From positions 1 through 24,596 of IMG/VR virus record IMGVR_UViG_3300025102_000276: a stretch of 24,596 nt of DNA. The stretch is one strand, 5' to 3'. Positions within the stretch are counted from its first letter, which is position 1; each line of letters begins with the position of its first letter. Under the pieces are notes generated by a model. It had not been told where the DNA came from. It searched no databases and worked only from the letters and a program-made list of their open reading frames with translations. This stretch comes from a virus. This document shows positions 1-9,600 of the stretch, piece by piece. Made by a program: the position numbers and the translations under genes.

Positions 1-334
1 TATTAATCTTGCCTTGTAAGAACTTCTGTAGTTTCTTTTTAATGTTATCTATAATCGGCTGAGTAAGTGTTGTAGCGGCTACTGCTGTAACAGCTGCTGC
101 TGCCGCTGTAACAAGTACCTCAGACGAGGGTATAGGAATGGGTGGTAAAGGTGGTAGAGTCAGCTTAGGAGCTGGCAGAGGCTGCGTAGCTATAGGTTCT
201 GTACCCTCTGGTTCTTGTAAATCACTAGGAGGTACAACCAAAGGTATATAGCTAGGCACGTCTGCTTTTGGTAAGGGTATAGATATTGTTTCTATTGTCT
301 CTACTGGTGGAATTACTATTGTAGGTATTTCCAT
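1..334 (-). CDS. Proline-rich phage protein of unknown function, partial (C-terminus off window)
   Basis: The gene opens with ATG at 334 and stays open for 111 codons to the window edge, so its C-terminus is missing. A purine-rich AAGATAAAGAAG lies just before the start. Residues 1-70 are rich in Pro, Ile and Val (for example LPPLPPIPIPS) and look extended or disordered. Residues 73-95 form an Ala/Val/Thr-rich hydrophobic segment that could be a membrane helix, followed by a Lys-rich stretch (KKKLQKF). It lies 19 nt behind the last fibre gene. In T7 the slot after the fibre holds the gp17.5 holin and small terminase, but this protein does not look like a typical short holin. Similar Pro-rich proteins are, from memory, common in cyanophages without a known function. 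The reading frame is well supported; the role is unknown. Confidence 0.75.
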   Translation of the reverse strand, partial: MEIPTIVIPPVETIETISIPLPKADVPSYIPLVVPPSDLQEPEGTEPIATQPLPAPKLTLPPLPPIPIPSSEVLVTAAAAAVTAVAATTLTQPIIDNIKKKLQKFLQGKIN

Positions 335-353
335 CTTCTTTATCTTGAAGTTT

Positions 354-1799
354 TTAAGTTACTTCCGTTAAATTAAATTTATATTTTTTACCAGAACGGT
401 TATTTTTTAAGAATAAGTCTGATTCTCCTTCCTGTATTGTCCAACTACCCCAAGTTCCGTCAACGTCATTAGACAAACCCTCGTTGGATAAGTTAAGGTC
501 AGCAGTATAAATATTTAGCCAACGATAACTTGACGTACCTAAATAATAAGCGGCATCAGCATAGGGTCTAAAATGACCATCAGATTGTAATACTGTTCGT
601 GTAGTACCAGTACCACTTCCAAAATAAATTACACCTTCTCCAACACCTGTACCGCTAGTGCACTTAATATTAAAACTGCCAGTATCATTTTCTATTAAAA
701 AGTCACTACCTGTGTGCTTTATAAACGCATCATTGCCAGACCCAGCAATTAATTTTTTATTATCATTAACTTTTATATTTTCACTTACTAAACAATCACC
801 TGTAACTTGCACACCAGTAGAATGTGTCTCAAACTTTTTACTGTTGTCGAAATATAACTCTGCTGCATTAGTGGTAGCAGTAGCAAAAATCGTTTTATTA
901 TTACTACCTCCACCGAATACTTTAAATACATTATTGCCAGTAGTAATTTGGTTTACACCAGAAGAATGAAAAATTTTCATATCTCCACCTGTTCCAAACT
1001 GAGCTTTTACACCATCTCTAAAGTATAAAGAATCATCTGATTTATCCCATTTTAATTGGTTAGCAGTGCCATCATTACCTGTAAACTGTCCGTCACCATT
1101 TATTTGTAAAACAGAACCATTATAAGTTAAACCAGATTCACCATTTAAAGTATTAGCAGTACCAGAGCCAGTAATAACTCTGTTATCTGCGTTGTTGTTT
1201 ATTGTTGTTCCAGCAGGGATGCTTACTGTTTCAAAGCTAGGATCTGCTCCGTTGTTTGCTCGTAAAAACTTACCATCGTTAGATCCTGTACCATGTTCTA
1301 GTTTGGCTAGTGTTACTTGTTGATCGCCTATTTTAGCTGTAGTAACACTACCGTCAGCTAGTGCTCCTGTTACATAAAATATACCATTCATAGCTGGGTG
1401 AGATGTACATATATAATATAGAACATCTGGTGCATTATGTGGTACTTCAAATATAATTGTAGAGCCTCCACCTCCAGCGTTATTTGTTACGCCTGTGTTG
1501 TACTCGGTGCCGCCTGCTCCGGCTACACTCTGTATGCGAAACGGATGTGCTCCAGAAGAGTTACCGTTTACGAATCTGTATGTTTTACCACGTGTTAAGT
1601 ACAAGGTAGGGTCATTAACCGCTCCGGTTAAGCCCTCTCCTGTAAATGTATAGTGGTCACTTCCGACAGCTCCAAGAGTGTAGGTGTGGTCTAAAGCGTC
1701 GGCATGTAGTTTACCAGCTGTAATCTGAGCATCTGCTAGATCAGCTGTATGCACCTGACCGTCTTTTATACCGCCAGTGCTTACTTGTGTTAATGTCAT
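354..1799 (-). CDS. Fibre-like virion protein with cupredoxin-like domain
   Basis: This 481-aa protein is probably a fibre or receptor-contact protein. Residues 9-35 carry the same degenerate 'IKDGxVxTADLADAQIT' repeat seen in the main tail fibre, and the repeat recurs at about 149-170 (VTTAKIGDQQVTLAKL). Residues 48-144 look like a cupredoxin (plastocyanin-like) beta-sandwich. They start YTFTGEGL, continue with LTRGKTYRF and HPFRI, and end with YYICTSHPAMNGIFYV. His85, Cys131, His134 and Met137 occupy the places of type-1 copper ligands. The middle is Gly/Asn/Ser-rich and beta-like. The C-terminus (about 415-481) has the YRWLNIYTADLNLSNE segment and an ending rich in Trp and Lys, of a type seen in marine phage fibres. 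The start ATG directly follows the stop of the 61-aa gene (TAAATG). The virion location is inferred from gene position and repeats. Confidence 0.8.
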   Translation of the reverse strand: MTLTQVSTGGIKDGQVHTADLADAQITAGKLHADALDHTYTLGAVGSDHYTFTGEGLTGAVNDPTLYLTRGKTYRFVNGNSSGAHPFRIQSVAGAGGTEYNTGVTNNAGGGGSTIIFEVPHNAPDVLYYICTSHPAMNGIFYVTGALADGSVTTAKIGDQQVTLAKLEHGTGSNDGKFLRANNGADPSFETVSIPAGTTINNNADNRVITGSGTANTLNGESGLTYNGSVLQINGDGQFTGNDGTANQLKWDKSDDSLYFRDGVKAQFGTGGDMKIFHSSGVNQITTGNNVFKVFGGGSNNKTIFATATTNAAELYFDNSKKFETHSTGVQVTGDCLVSENIKVNDNKKLIAGSGNDAFIKHTGSDFLIENDTGSFNIKCTSGTGVGEGVIYFGSGTGTTRTVLQSDGHFRPYADAAYYLGTSSYRWLNIYTADLNLSNEGLSNDVDGTWGSWTIQEGESDLFLKNNRSGKKYKFNLTEVT

Positions 1800-1985
1800 T
1801 TAGTCTGCCTCTTCGGCTGTGTTTCCCTCTGCTACCCATTCAAGGTATTCTTGGTAGTCTGTGTTTGCTTCATCTTTTGGTATATTAATCCTGATATTAT
1901 TTGATTCTTTTAAAATCATTTCTGTCACTACCCCATCAAAAGTAGAAGTATATAATTTATAAATTGGGTTTGTTGGAAATGCCAT
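1800..1985 (-). CDS. Small fibre-cluster protein (XkdW-like C-terminal motif)
   Basis: This 61-aa protein sits between two fibre genes. Its C-terminal third (DYQEYLEWVAEGNTAEEAD) resembles the short 'Y-x-x-W-L/V-A-E-G-N-x-P' motif found in XkdW-like and other small tail proteins, some of which assist tail-fibre assembly. The N-terminal part (PIYKLY, then a run of hydrophobic and charged residues) is predicted to form beta strands. No signal peptide or membrane segment is visible. The start ATG is 3 nt downstream of the preceding gene's stop, and its own stop abuts the next ATG, so it is translated as part of the fibre set. A fibre chaperone or a minor fibre component are both possible. Confidence 0.7.
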   Translation of the reverse strand: MAFPTNPIYKLYTSTFDGVVTEMILKESNNIRINIPKDEANTDYQEYLEWVAEGNTAEEAD

Positions 1986-1988
1986 AAT

Positions 1989-3137
1989 TTAAATCTCCGC
2001 TGTAAACGCTAGTTTGCCATATACTCCACTATCTGCATCATATACTCTTAAAGTTGCACCTGCTCCAGGATTTCCTACTTGATTAACGAGAACACGATTA
2101 TTTCTTGATTCTGAATTTAAAGCCAAAGTTGATACGTTAATACCCCCACTTGGTCCATAGGCTCTAAAAGCATTAGTCCAATTACTTACCTCCATAGTAG
2201 GTGTGGCTCGCATAACAACTGGTAAGTCAATGGATGAATAAAAATTTGAACCTGTTGTCCAAGCTTGTCCAATAATAGAGTTTTGTCCTTCAGCAATCAT
2301 TGCATAATACCTCTGACATAAAGCAAGCTCCTGACCGAATGACCTATGCTCAAAATCTGTTGCAACGCCAGAACTATTAACTTCTAATTGAACTCCTGTT
2401 ATATACCACTCATTTGAGGTTGAATCAAATAAGTTAACTGCTTGTCCAGCAGCAGCATCTCCATTAGCATAAGTTGTATAAGTCGATCTAGATGAACCGC
2501 TAGTATAAATTGTACCAGCAGCAAGCCACCAATACAGTTCTAAGCCTGATCCGTTATCATTATTAATTACCCCAGAAGTGTCACCTGCAAAAGAAAATGT
2601 TTTTCTTTCCCATGTATCAGCAGAATTAATAGTATAAGTTTGACTTACCTGTTTATAACTGTTATCTGCTTGTTGTATATTAAAAACATAATTGCCAGTT
2701 TTATTGGATCTTACATAAAAACTTACAGTTATAGTTTTTGCACCACTTGTTCCATAACCTAAATCCTGTAAATTCTGTGCTTCAATACGGTGTCCTAGAT
2801 TTGAAAATTGACTTACTGCAAGACTTGTATCAGCAGTTGTTACATCTACTTTTAAACTATTTGAAAACCCATCTGGTGAAGTCGAAGATTGACTAACAGT
2901 AGAGGCTCCATCATGAGCATTTAGAAATTTAAAACGATCTATAAGATATGCGTTTGTGCTTCCTGTATAAGCTAAACTGCTTCCTCTTTGACTACAAATC
3001 ATCGAGCCATTTATTATCTTGTTTCTATTACTTAGGTTATTAGTAATATTGGCAGTACACGTTCCATTGCTTGCCAAAGTTATGGCATCACTTGTTGCGG
3101 AATTGGAACGTATTCCGTCTACTTTTAAAGTACTCAT
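1989..3137 (-). CDS. Fibre-associated protein with carbohydrate-binding-like beta-sandwich
   Basis: This 382-aa protein belongs to a type common in marine phage fibre clusters. A short N-terminal attachment region (MSTLKVDGIRSNSATSDAIT) leads to the segment NKIINGSMICSQRG, then YLIDRFKF at about 64-71. Residues 80-260 look like a jelly-roll with motifs such as FSNSLKVDVTTADTSL, RIEAQNLQDLGYG and TITVSFYVRSNKTG. These resemble carbohydrate-binding modules of phage tail fibres. The segment VQLEVNSSGVATDFEHRSFGQELALCQRYY (about 249-278) is also characteristic of this family. The start overlaps the upstream stop as ATGA. Binding to host surface glycans is inferred from family resemblance; no enzymatic motif is visible. 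Confidence 0.8.
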   Translation of the reverse strand: MSTLKVDGIRSNSATSDAITLASNGTCTANITNNLSNRNKIINGSMICSQRGSSLAYTGSTNAYLIDRFKFLNAHDGASTVSQSSTSPDGFSNSLKVDVTTADTSLAVSQFSNLGHRIEAQNLQDLGYGTSGAKTITVSFYVRSNKTGNYVFNIQQADNSYKQVSQTYTINSADTWERKTFSFAGDTSGVINNDNGSGLELYWWLAAGTIYTSGSSRSTYTTYANGDAAAGQAVNLFDSTSNEWYITGVQLEVNSSGVATDFEHRSFGQELALCQRYYAMIAEGQNSIIGQAWTTGSNFYSSIDLPVVMRATPTMEVSNWTNAFRAYGPSGGINVSTLALNSESRNNRVLVNQVGNPGAGATLRVYDADSGVYGKLAFTAEI

Positions 3138-3736
3138 GCTGCAATCTCCGTAATTACAAAAGTCATAGGAAATGTAGATCCAGCACCAACGGATAATGTA
3201 CTAACAAAAAATTGAATAGTAACACCCTCTGTTCTATGGTAAATAGTATATGTTCTTGTATCTGTGCTTTGTGCTGGTACAACTATTCTCATATTCCAAA
3301 CATCATTATCGTTTGCATCAAACTGTCCATTTCTATTTGTCCAATGAACTCTGTCTCTAGAATCTACGGCTGGTGGTTCGCCCGGAACTGCTGAATTAGT
3401 TACATCGTAGAATTTTCCATACTGTATATTCGTGGAATTAGGACAAACAAAAGGTGTATAAAACTCCAGTAATAAATTACTATCGGCAGATTTTGGAGTA
3501 ATAGCAGTTCTTAAACTTGTAGTTAATTCGTGAGAACTACCAGAACTTGCTAATTGTGAACTAGAGGTTAAATATTTAAATTGCCTTTGAAGTGTAGTTC
3601 CTGATCTATCAGAGGTGATAATCTGACCTGTTTCATCACTTGGTAACGTAAGCGTCCGATCAGACGCAGGGTTACTGGATGGTGCAGCGATGATTACGCT
3701 GTTACCACCCGAATGTTTTAATTTTATTGAACTCAT
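3134..3736 (-). CDS. Small fibre-cluster protein, beta-rich
   Basis: This 200-aa protein begins with a module frequent in cyanophage fibre proteins: MSSIKLKHSGGNSVII, then ASDRTLTLPSDETGQI (residues 1-40). The remaining 160 residues are beta-rich and end in a strand pattern resembling a compact receptor-binding or C1q-like sandwich. There are no catalytic motifs, signal peptide or membrane segments. It overlaps the next gene by 4 nt (ATGA), and its start is 1 nt after the stop of the upstream 188-aa gene. The N-terminal module probably serves for attachment or trimerisation and the C-terminal part for surface contact; this is inference from gene position and layout. Confidence 0.75.
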   Translation of the reverse strand: MSSIKLKHSGGNSVIIAAPSSNPASDRTLTLPSDETGQIITSDRSGTTLQRQFKYLTSSSQLASSGSSHELTTSLRTAITPKSADSNLLLEFYTPFVCPNSTNIQYGKFYDVTNSAVPGEPPAVDSRDRVHWTNRNGQFDANDNDVWNMRIVVPAQSTDTRTYTIYHRTEGVTIQFFVSTLSVGAGSTFPMTFVITEIAA

Positions 3737-3737
3737 G

Positions 3738-4304
3738 TTATGTATCTCCTAAACGTATAAATTGTACAGTGCACCTGTTTGCATTTGTATCACCAAAATA
3801 CTTTACAGCGTTTGCACTATTAGTTCTTACATATAATTTAAAAGTACTCACATCAGTTACATCTAAAATTTTTGAGACAGAAATACTAAAGTGAGCATTA
3901 GATGAATCAGCATTAGTCCAACCAGCAGCTGTAATAGTATAACTTGAACCTCCATTTGTAGATAGTTCCCAGATATTACCTATATATTGTTCGTCATTAC
4001 TTAATCTTCTACCAAATATATGAGAATTAAGTAAATATTTTCCAGTCGTAGGAAATGTAAATACCCCACCACTTGCAGCCATTCCAGTTCCAATCTTTTC
4101 AAAATTAGTGTCAGATCTTTCCCAGAAAGTGAAAATTGTACTGTTTCCGTAATCAGCGTCTGCATTAGCTCTAAACTCATCAACCATTGTTATTCCTTGA
4201 GTAGCTAATCCACTTGCTAAAGTTGCTGACGTTACTGAGCCAGCTGGTAAGCCACCAGAGGATATACCTGTGATAGTACCATTACCATTAATTTGTATTG
4301 CCAT
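3738..4304 (-). CDS. Small fibre-cluster protein, C1q/TNF-like fold possible
   Basis: This 188-aa protein starts with MAIQINGNGTITGISSGGLP, an N-terminal module widespread in marine phage fibres, followed by a short AGSVTSATLASG linker. Residues 40-188 contain alternating strands, including GGVFTFPTTGKYLLNSHIFG and a closing CTVQFIRLG. This 'F-P-x-x-G-x-Y-L' pattern is what C1q/TNF-like sandwich domains show, so the protein may form a trimeric tip. It starts 2 nt after the stop of the main tail fibre. No enzymatic residues are recognisable. The fold assignment is tentative; the fibre association follows from position and from the N-terminal module. Confidence 0.75.
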   Translation of the reverse strand: MAIQINGNGTITGISSGGLPAGSVTSATLASGLATQGITMVDEFRANADADYGNSTIFTFWERSDTNFEKIGTGMAASGGVFTFPTTGKYLLNSHIFGRRLSNDEQYIGNIWELSTNGGSSYTITAAGWTNADSSNAHFSISVSKILDVTDVSTFKLYVRTNSANAVKYFGDTNANRCTVQFIRLGDT

Positions 4305-4306
4305 AA

Positions 4307-6676
4307 TTATACTATTGTGTAAACACTACCACTAGGTACTGTTAATGTAACGCCATTTGCTATAGTGATCGGCCCAGCACTAAGGGCGTTTTTGTTTGTT
4401 GAAATTGTGTAGTTGTTAGATATAGTCTGTGAGTTTTCATAGATACATCCGTCAGCTACTGCTGAAGCTACACCTGTTAAACTACTACCGTCACCTGTGT
4501 AAGATGTTGCACCTAAAGCTCCTGTTGCAGAGTTAAAGGTTAGATTACTACCACTCTTAGGTGCTAGGTCTCCAGTTGCTGCTGTAACAAATACAGGAAA
4601 ACAAGTTGTGTCTGATGACTCATCCGCTACTGGTATAGTAGAAGTGTTGATAGAGTTTGTAGATGCTGCTGTGATACGTCCCTGAGCGTCTACAGTGATT
4701 GCTGGGATTGCTGTGGCTGAACCATAGCTTGCAGCGGTTACAGACGTGTTAGCGAGCTTATCCGCAGTCACTGCGTCGTCAGCTATCTTTGCGGTAGTTA
4801 CTGCACCAGATGCGATTGTTAAAGATGTAGAACCTGTAACGTCGCCTGTGTGAGTAGCGTTTGTTGTTTTAGCTGTGTTAGCTGTTATTGCTGTGTTAAT
4901 TGAGTTTGCAAGTTTATCTGTTGTAACTGCATCATCTAATATTTTTGCTGTTGTAACTGCACCACTTGTAAGTTTAGCAGCTGTAACTGTACTATCACTT
5001 GGTGTACCGATACTTACTGAGGCTCCGATGGTGATAATAAAAAAGTCAGCACCATTAGCAGGGGCGGCAGAAAAGATAATATCAGCACCGTCGAGAGCAA
5101 ATCCTTCGCTGGGTTGGCTTGTACCTGTGTTAGGTTTCTGAACGACTCCATTGATAGAAACAAGCATTTGCTGTGCAAAAGTGCCTGCGTTGCTAAGTGT
5201 AAATCTATAAGCTGATCCATTAAGTGTTGCACTGCCTCCACCAGTTCCTGATGAACTAGATATGGTATTTATAAAAAAGTTACCTACTGTTTGAGTCTCT
5301 TCCCAAGCACTAGATGTTCCATTATATACGAGAAGTTTTCCTGTGCCAGTATTAAAGAATAAGTCACCGCTATCAAGACTACTTGTAGGGTTCGACGACC
5401 CAACTCTATATCTTTCTGAGAAGTCATTAATATCTCCACTAAGGCTTACAAGATCACTTTCTGCAAGTGTAGCTTTATGATAGTTATATACCTGTCCAGA
5501 ACCAGTTGATGTTACAATAAAACGTATACCAGCTGCTACAGTAGAACTGTGAAAGTTAGATGGTATTCCGTTTATAGTTACTGTAGATCCACCTACGGTT
5601 CTACCTGTTGTACTACTACCACTACCACTTACTACAATACCAGCTGCGTCTGCTATAGAAATAGCAACACCAGATACTGGCTGTGTGTTAGGAAATGATA
5701 CCTCGTTAGCTATAGCTTCAAAACCACCGAATGGTTCTAGCTGTGCAGCTACATAATCAACAATAGCACCAGAGGTTGGAAACTTAGTATCATCATCTGT
5801 AATTGTAGTCTGCTTTGCCATACCGTCGATCTGGTTTAGATCGGCTATATCTGCTGTAAGAGCTGTACTATCTGCAAGTTTAGATGCTGTTCCACCCTGC
5901 ATGCCTGCAAGTACTTTAAGTTCTGCATCTGCAATCTTAGCTGTAGTTACAGCGTCGTTGTTTATCTTAGCTGTAGTAACTGCATCGTTAGCAATAGTCA
6001 AAGCTACTGATCCAGTCACATCACCTGTATGAGTCTGGTTTGTAGTCTTGGCTGTGTTAGCTGCAATAGCTGTATTAACAGAGTTAGCTATCTTGTCAGC
6101 TGTAACTGCGTCATCAGCTATGTCAGCTGTTGCTATTGTAAGATCTGTAATATTAGCACTTGCTACAGTTATATCTGTAGGCAGTGTACCTCCAGCTAGC
6201 TTTGCCATTGTTACAGCATTGTCAGCTATTTTAGCTGTTGTTACTGAGTTACTAGCTAACTTAGCTGTTGTTACATTACTATCTAATATTTTAGCTGTAG
6301 TAACAGCACCATCTTTTATTCCAGATGTTGTTACTGTCTGATTCTGTTCTTCTTGTGCAGCAAATAGTAGCTGCTCATTATTGTTGTTAAGATCGCCTGC
6401 CTTAACTGAGGAGCCTGCTGTGTAGGTTGCCTTAGCAGTATCTACGTCTGTATCACGATAGATACGTATAAGAGCAGGGCTTGCTGGTATGTTGCCTGAT
6501 GTAAAGACAACATTACCACCGCCTGTGGTTGTGTAGCTGGTTATGTTATAGTGAGTACTGGTTGTCTTTACGACACCATCTACCTCTACTTTAACGTCAG
6601 CCTCTTTGATGGAAGGAAAGGAAAACGACTTCGTAGCGTTTCCGTCTCCTGTGTAATCTACGAAAGTTGTTGCCAT
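4307..6676 (-). CDS. Tail fibre protein (T7 gp17-like N-terminus)
   Basis: This 789-aa fibre attaches to the tail through a T7 gp17-type N-terminal domain. Residues 1-112 contain DYTGDG, SFSFP, VEVDGV, RIYRDTD and an AGDLNNNNEQLLFAAQE ending. Residues 115-300 and 562-645 are built from decapeptide-like repeats of the form 'xxAVTTAKIADx', probably forming an elongated trimeric shaft. Residues 310-560 hold beta-rich domains with FRVGSSNPTSS- and SINGVVQKP-like segments. The C-terminus (720-789) reads TSYTGDGSSLTGV and then a strand-rich tip ending in TVPSGSVYTIV. The shaft contains an internal duplication (see repeat entries). The start codon overlaps the stop of the gp16-like gene as TAATG. 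Assignment is strong from the N-terminus and gene order. Confidence 0.92.
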   Translation of the reverse strand: MATTFVDYTGDGNATKSFSFPSIKEADVKVEVDGVVKTTSTHYNITSYTTTGGGNVVFTSGNIPASPALIRIYRDTDVDTAKATYTAGSSVKAGDLNNNNEQLLFAAQEEQNQTVTTSGIKDGAVTTAKILDSNVTTAKLASNSVTTAKIADNAVTMAKLAGGTLPTDITVASANITDLTIATADIADDAVTADKIANSVNTAIAANTAKTTNQTHTGDVTGSVALTIANDAVTTAKINNDAVTTAKIADAELKVLAGMQGGTASKLADSTALTADIADLNQIDGMAKQTTITDDDTKFPTSGAIVDYVAAQLEPFGGFEAIANEVSFPNTQPVSGVAISIADAAGIVVSGSGSSTTGRTVGGSTVTINGIPSNFHSSTVAAGIRFIVTSTGSGQVYNYHKATLAESDLVSLSGDINDFSERYRVGSSNPTSSLDSGDLFFNTGTGKLLVYNGTSSAWEETQTVGNFFINTISSSSGTGGGSATLNGSAYRFTLSNAGTFAQQMLVSINGVVQKPNTGTSQPSEGFALDGADIIFSAAPANGADFFIITIGASVSIGTPSDSTVTAAKLTSGAVTTAKILDDAVTTDKLANSINTAITANTAKTTNATHTGDVTGSTSLTIASGAVTTAKIADDAVTADKLANTSVTAASYGSATAIPAITVDAQGRITAASTNSINTSTIPVADESSDTTCFPVFVTAATGDLAPKSGSNLTFNSATGALGATSYTGDGSSLTGVASAVADGCIYENSQTISNNYTISTNKNALSAGPITIANGVTLTVPSGSVYTIV
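4757..4903 (-). repeat. Second copy of duplicated tail-fibre shaft module
   Basis: Fibre residues 592-640 (NTAITANTAKTTNATHTGDV onward) match residues 200-250 closely, both in protein and in DNA. The two copies lie about 1.1 kb apart in direct orientation within one gene. Confidence 0.75.
5927..6079 (-). repeat. First copy of duplicated tail-fibre shaft module
   Basis: Fibre residues 200-250 (NTAIAANTAKTTNQTHTGDV onward) are the partner of the module at 4757-4903. The flanking 'AVTTAKI' decapeptides extend the similarity on both sides. Confidence 0.75.
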
Positions 6677-9600
6677 TACTTATACATATTAAGAAGGTTG
6701 TACGTTTGGGAAGATTTAAATTGTTGTGCTGTTTTAACAGCTTTTTGTTCTTCAATAAGTTTATATATATCTTCTCTATATTTAATAGAGTTCCAAGCTG
6801 CTACTCTAGCACTTTTAAATAATCTATCTATTACTATGTTATGGTAGTAATCTCTAGCGTTAAATTGACCTCTATTGCCTGCTCGTATATCAGCTCTCAT
6901 AGTTGCCATAGATGCTATAATTTTAGGATCTTTAGATAGTTTTTCTAAATCTCTTTCTAAATTAAAATTACCTATAGCTTGTTGGAACTGCGATCTAATA
7001 CGAGGATCGTCAGTTAGGTTAGTACCATCAGGTGCATAAAATGTAGACATTCTAAGATCATAACCACTCTCGAATAGAAATGTCCTACCATCAGTAGCTT
7101 CTAAATTTAGACTTATTGGACTAATCATGTTAAATGCACGAGTCATAAAGTCATACAGTTTTAGTGGTTTACCATTTAGCATATCATACTTGTATGGCAA
7201 TTCGTTTACACCGGGTATATTTTCTGATAATAGGTTACGGTTACGCCAAGATTGAAATACACCAGAGTTAATTTCTCGCATATATGGTGTAAGAAGTTTA
7301 CCCATTTCATTACGTAAACCAGCTAACGGAACTGTATTGTTAGTTAAGCTTGCAGCTATACGTTCTGCTTGTCCCGGTCTACCAGCTGCTAAGTCAACAA
7401 GTTGTTGTATACCAGCTAAATAAGACTTGCCAGATATAGACTGTGCTATAACTAAAGAAATCTTTTGTAGTTCTTTCTCAGTCCACTCTTCGCCCATCAA
7501 TATACTAGCATCACCTACGTCAGCGATTGTAGACATAATAAGATTAAATGGTTCTATAGAGTCATACCCTACACGCACACCACCTAGCTCAATAGTTCTA
7601 GGCAAGTAGCCACCATCTATCCAACCCTGTCTCATCTGTCTATCTGTAGGACCGTTGCCGGTAAGTCTACCTGACATCCATGCGTTTATAGCCAAAAATG
7701 TTACAGCGGAACCTATAGCAAATCTACCTGTCTGTAATGCCTTAGCGTTTTGTAGCTCGTCTAAAGTATTGATACCATATTTTTTAAGAGTTGCTAAGTT
7801 ACTAGCATCAGCAAAAGCTATATCATTAAACTCTTTAACAAGAAAGTTAAATCCGGGTGTATGCTTACCTGTTAGTGCAAGTCCATTTACACCAGTTCTA
7901 GCAAATAAAAAAAATGGTCTAACGTATGGGTTAGCTGTCAAGACATCATTAAGACCTTTAGCAAAGCCTGTAAGATCTTGTGTTAGTGTTACCTCTTTAC
8001 GTGCAAAGATTGTTGCTTCATCTTTTATGTTACCATTGCTATCAAAAATCTGTCCGTAGAAATCATCTTGATATGCTCTCATTAGTTCTGGAGTCAACTT
8101 AGGCATTTGTACTCCATCACTTTGTAATGATAGCACGTTACGCATAGCTTTTTCTCTCATCTTAGCTCTGCCAAGTAAGAATGTAAAAGCATCGTCAGTT
8201 GCTGCCATCAACTTTGTAGAGTATGTAAAAAGATTATTATTGTTTATACCACGTATCATATTAGTAAAAGCAAACAAAGCTTGATCACTCTTACTTGCTC
8301 GTCCACTATCTTCATAGTATCTTCTAACAAGTTCCCAGTTATAGTCACCTTTAGTAAACTCAGTATATCTAGTTTTAACAGTAGATATATCACCTGACCA
8401 GTATGAATTAAGGCGGGTAAAGAATAAATCAAACGCTTCTGGCACAGCCTCTAGCATACCATTCATAGAAGCAAGGCTACTACGTATAGTAGCAGAGTCT
8501 CCTGTAAATGGATAACGCATAGTTGCACCTAAGAATGTAGATACAGGACGTAAAAATGTTGCAGCACCTGTACCTAAAAGTGCTCGCATCGGAGTTTTAG
8601 GTCCACTCAATACACTGTGACTTACCATTTCCTGTAAGCTACGTATTAATGCACCAGTACGATTAGGTCCCTCACCACCTATTTGACCACCTTTTATAAT
8701 AGTTTTAGCCCAGTTGTCAAAGTCTTCTAATGAGTTTACATTTTTCATCATAGAAAATGCTTCAAACAACGCATTGAGTAAGTTCTCATCTGGGTCATCT
8801 TTTGCTATTTTAAGTATAGAAAGTATAGATTCTTTAACATCCTCTACCTCACCTCTAACAGCTTGGTTAACAGCGTCATTTACTTGTGCTCTAGTTTTGC
8901 CTGCACCGAATGATCTAAAATAATCAGATGCTACAAACCTAGATTTCTTAGTCTGGAACAAAGCTGTAAGCATAGTATCTACTATCTGCTTTGCTGGACC
9001 ATCTATATCATCTAGTGATACGAAATCTATTATTTCTCTACCAGCTATACCTGTATCACGTAACTGTTTTAACAAAGAACCTACAACTAAATCAGCTGTA
9101 ACTACTGTTTCAGCAGCCCATGTTTCAAATACCTCATCTCCTAATGGTAGTGAAGCAGTATCTCTAGCAAATAATTCTGCAAGAAACTCATCAGCTGGCA
9201 TATCAGCAGCATTTCTACCTTCAACTATTTGTCTATACGAAGCTACAGAATCACGCCATAAATCAAGCATGACCTTTCTATCACCTTTTACTGCGGCTAA
9301 TTCTTTAGCAAACTTATCATCACTCATTAAGCTACGTAATGTAGACTCAACGATTTCATCTGTAGTGCCTGCTGCACGTGCTATACGCTCACGTTCTACA
9401 GCTGTAGTAATAGCACCTGTAGATCCATCTTCAGATCCCCAGTCTGTACGTGTACGCCTGAGTTGCTCATATGCTTCTCCCGGCGCAACTTCAGATATAT
9501 CAGCACCCTGATGCCTTTCAGCAAGTGGTGCATTTTTAGCTGCACGAAACTCAGCTTCTCCTTTACGTATTTGTGCAAGAGCTGCTGTAGTTGTTTGATT

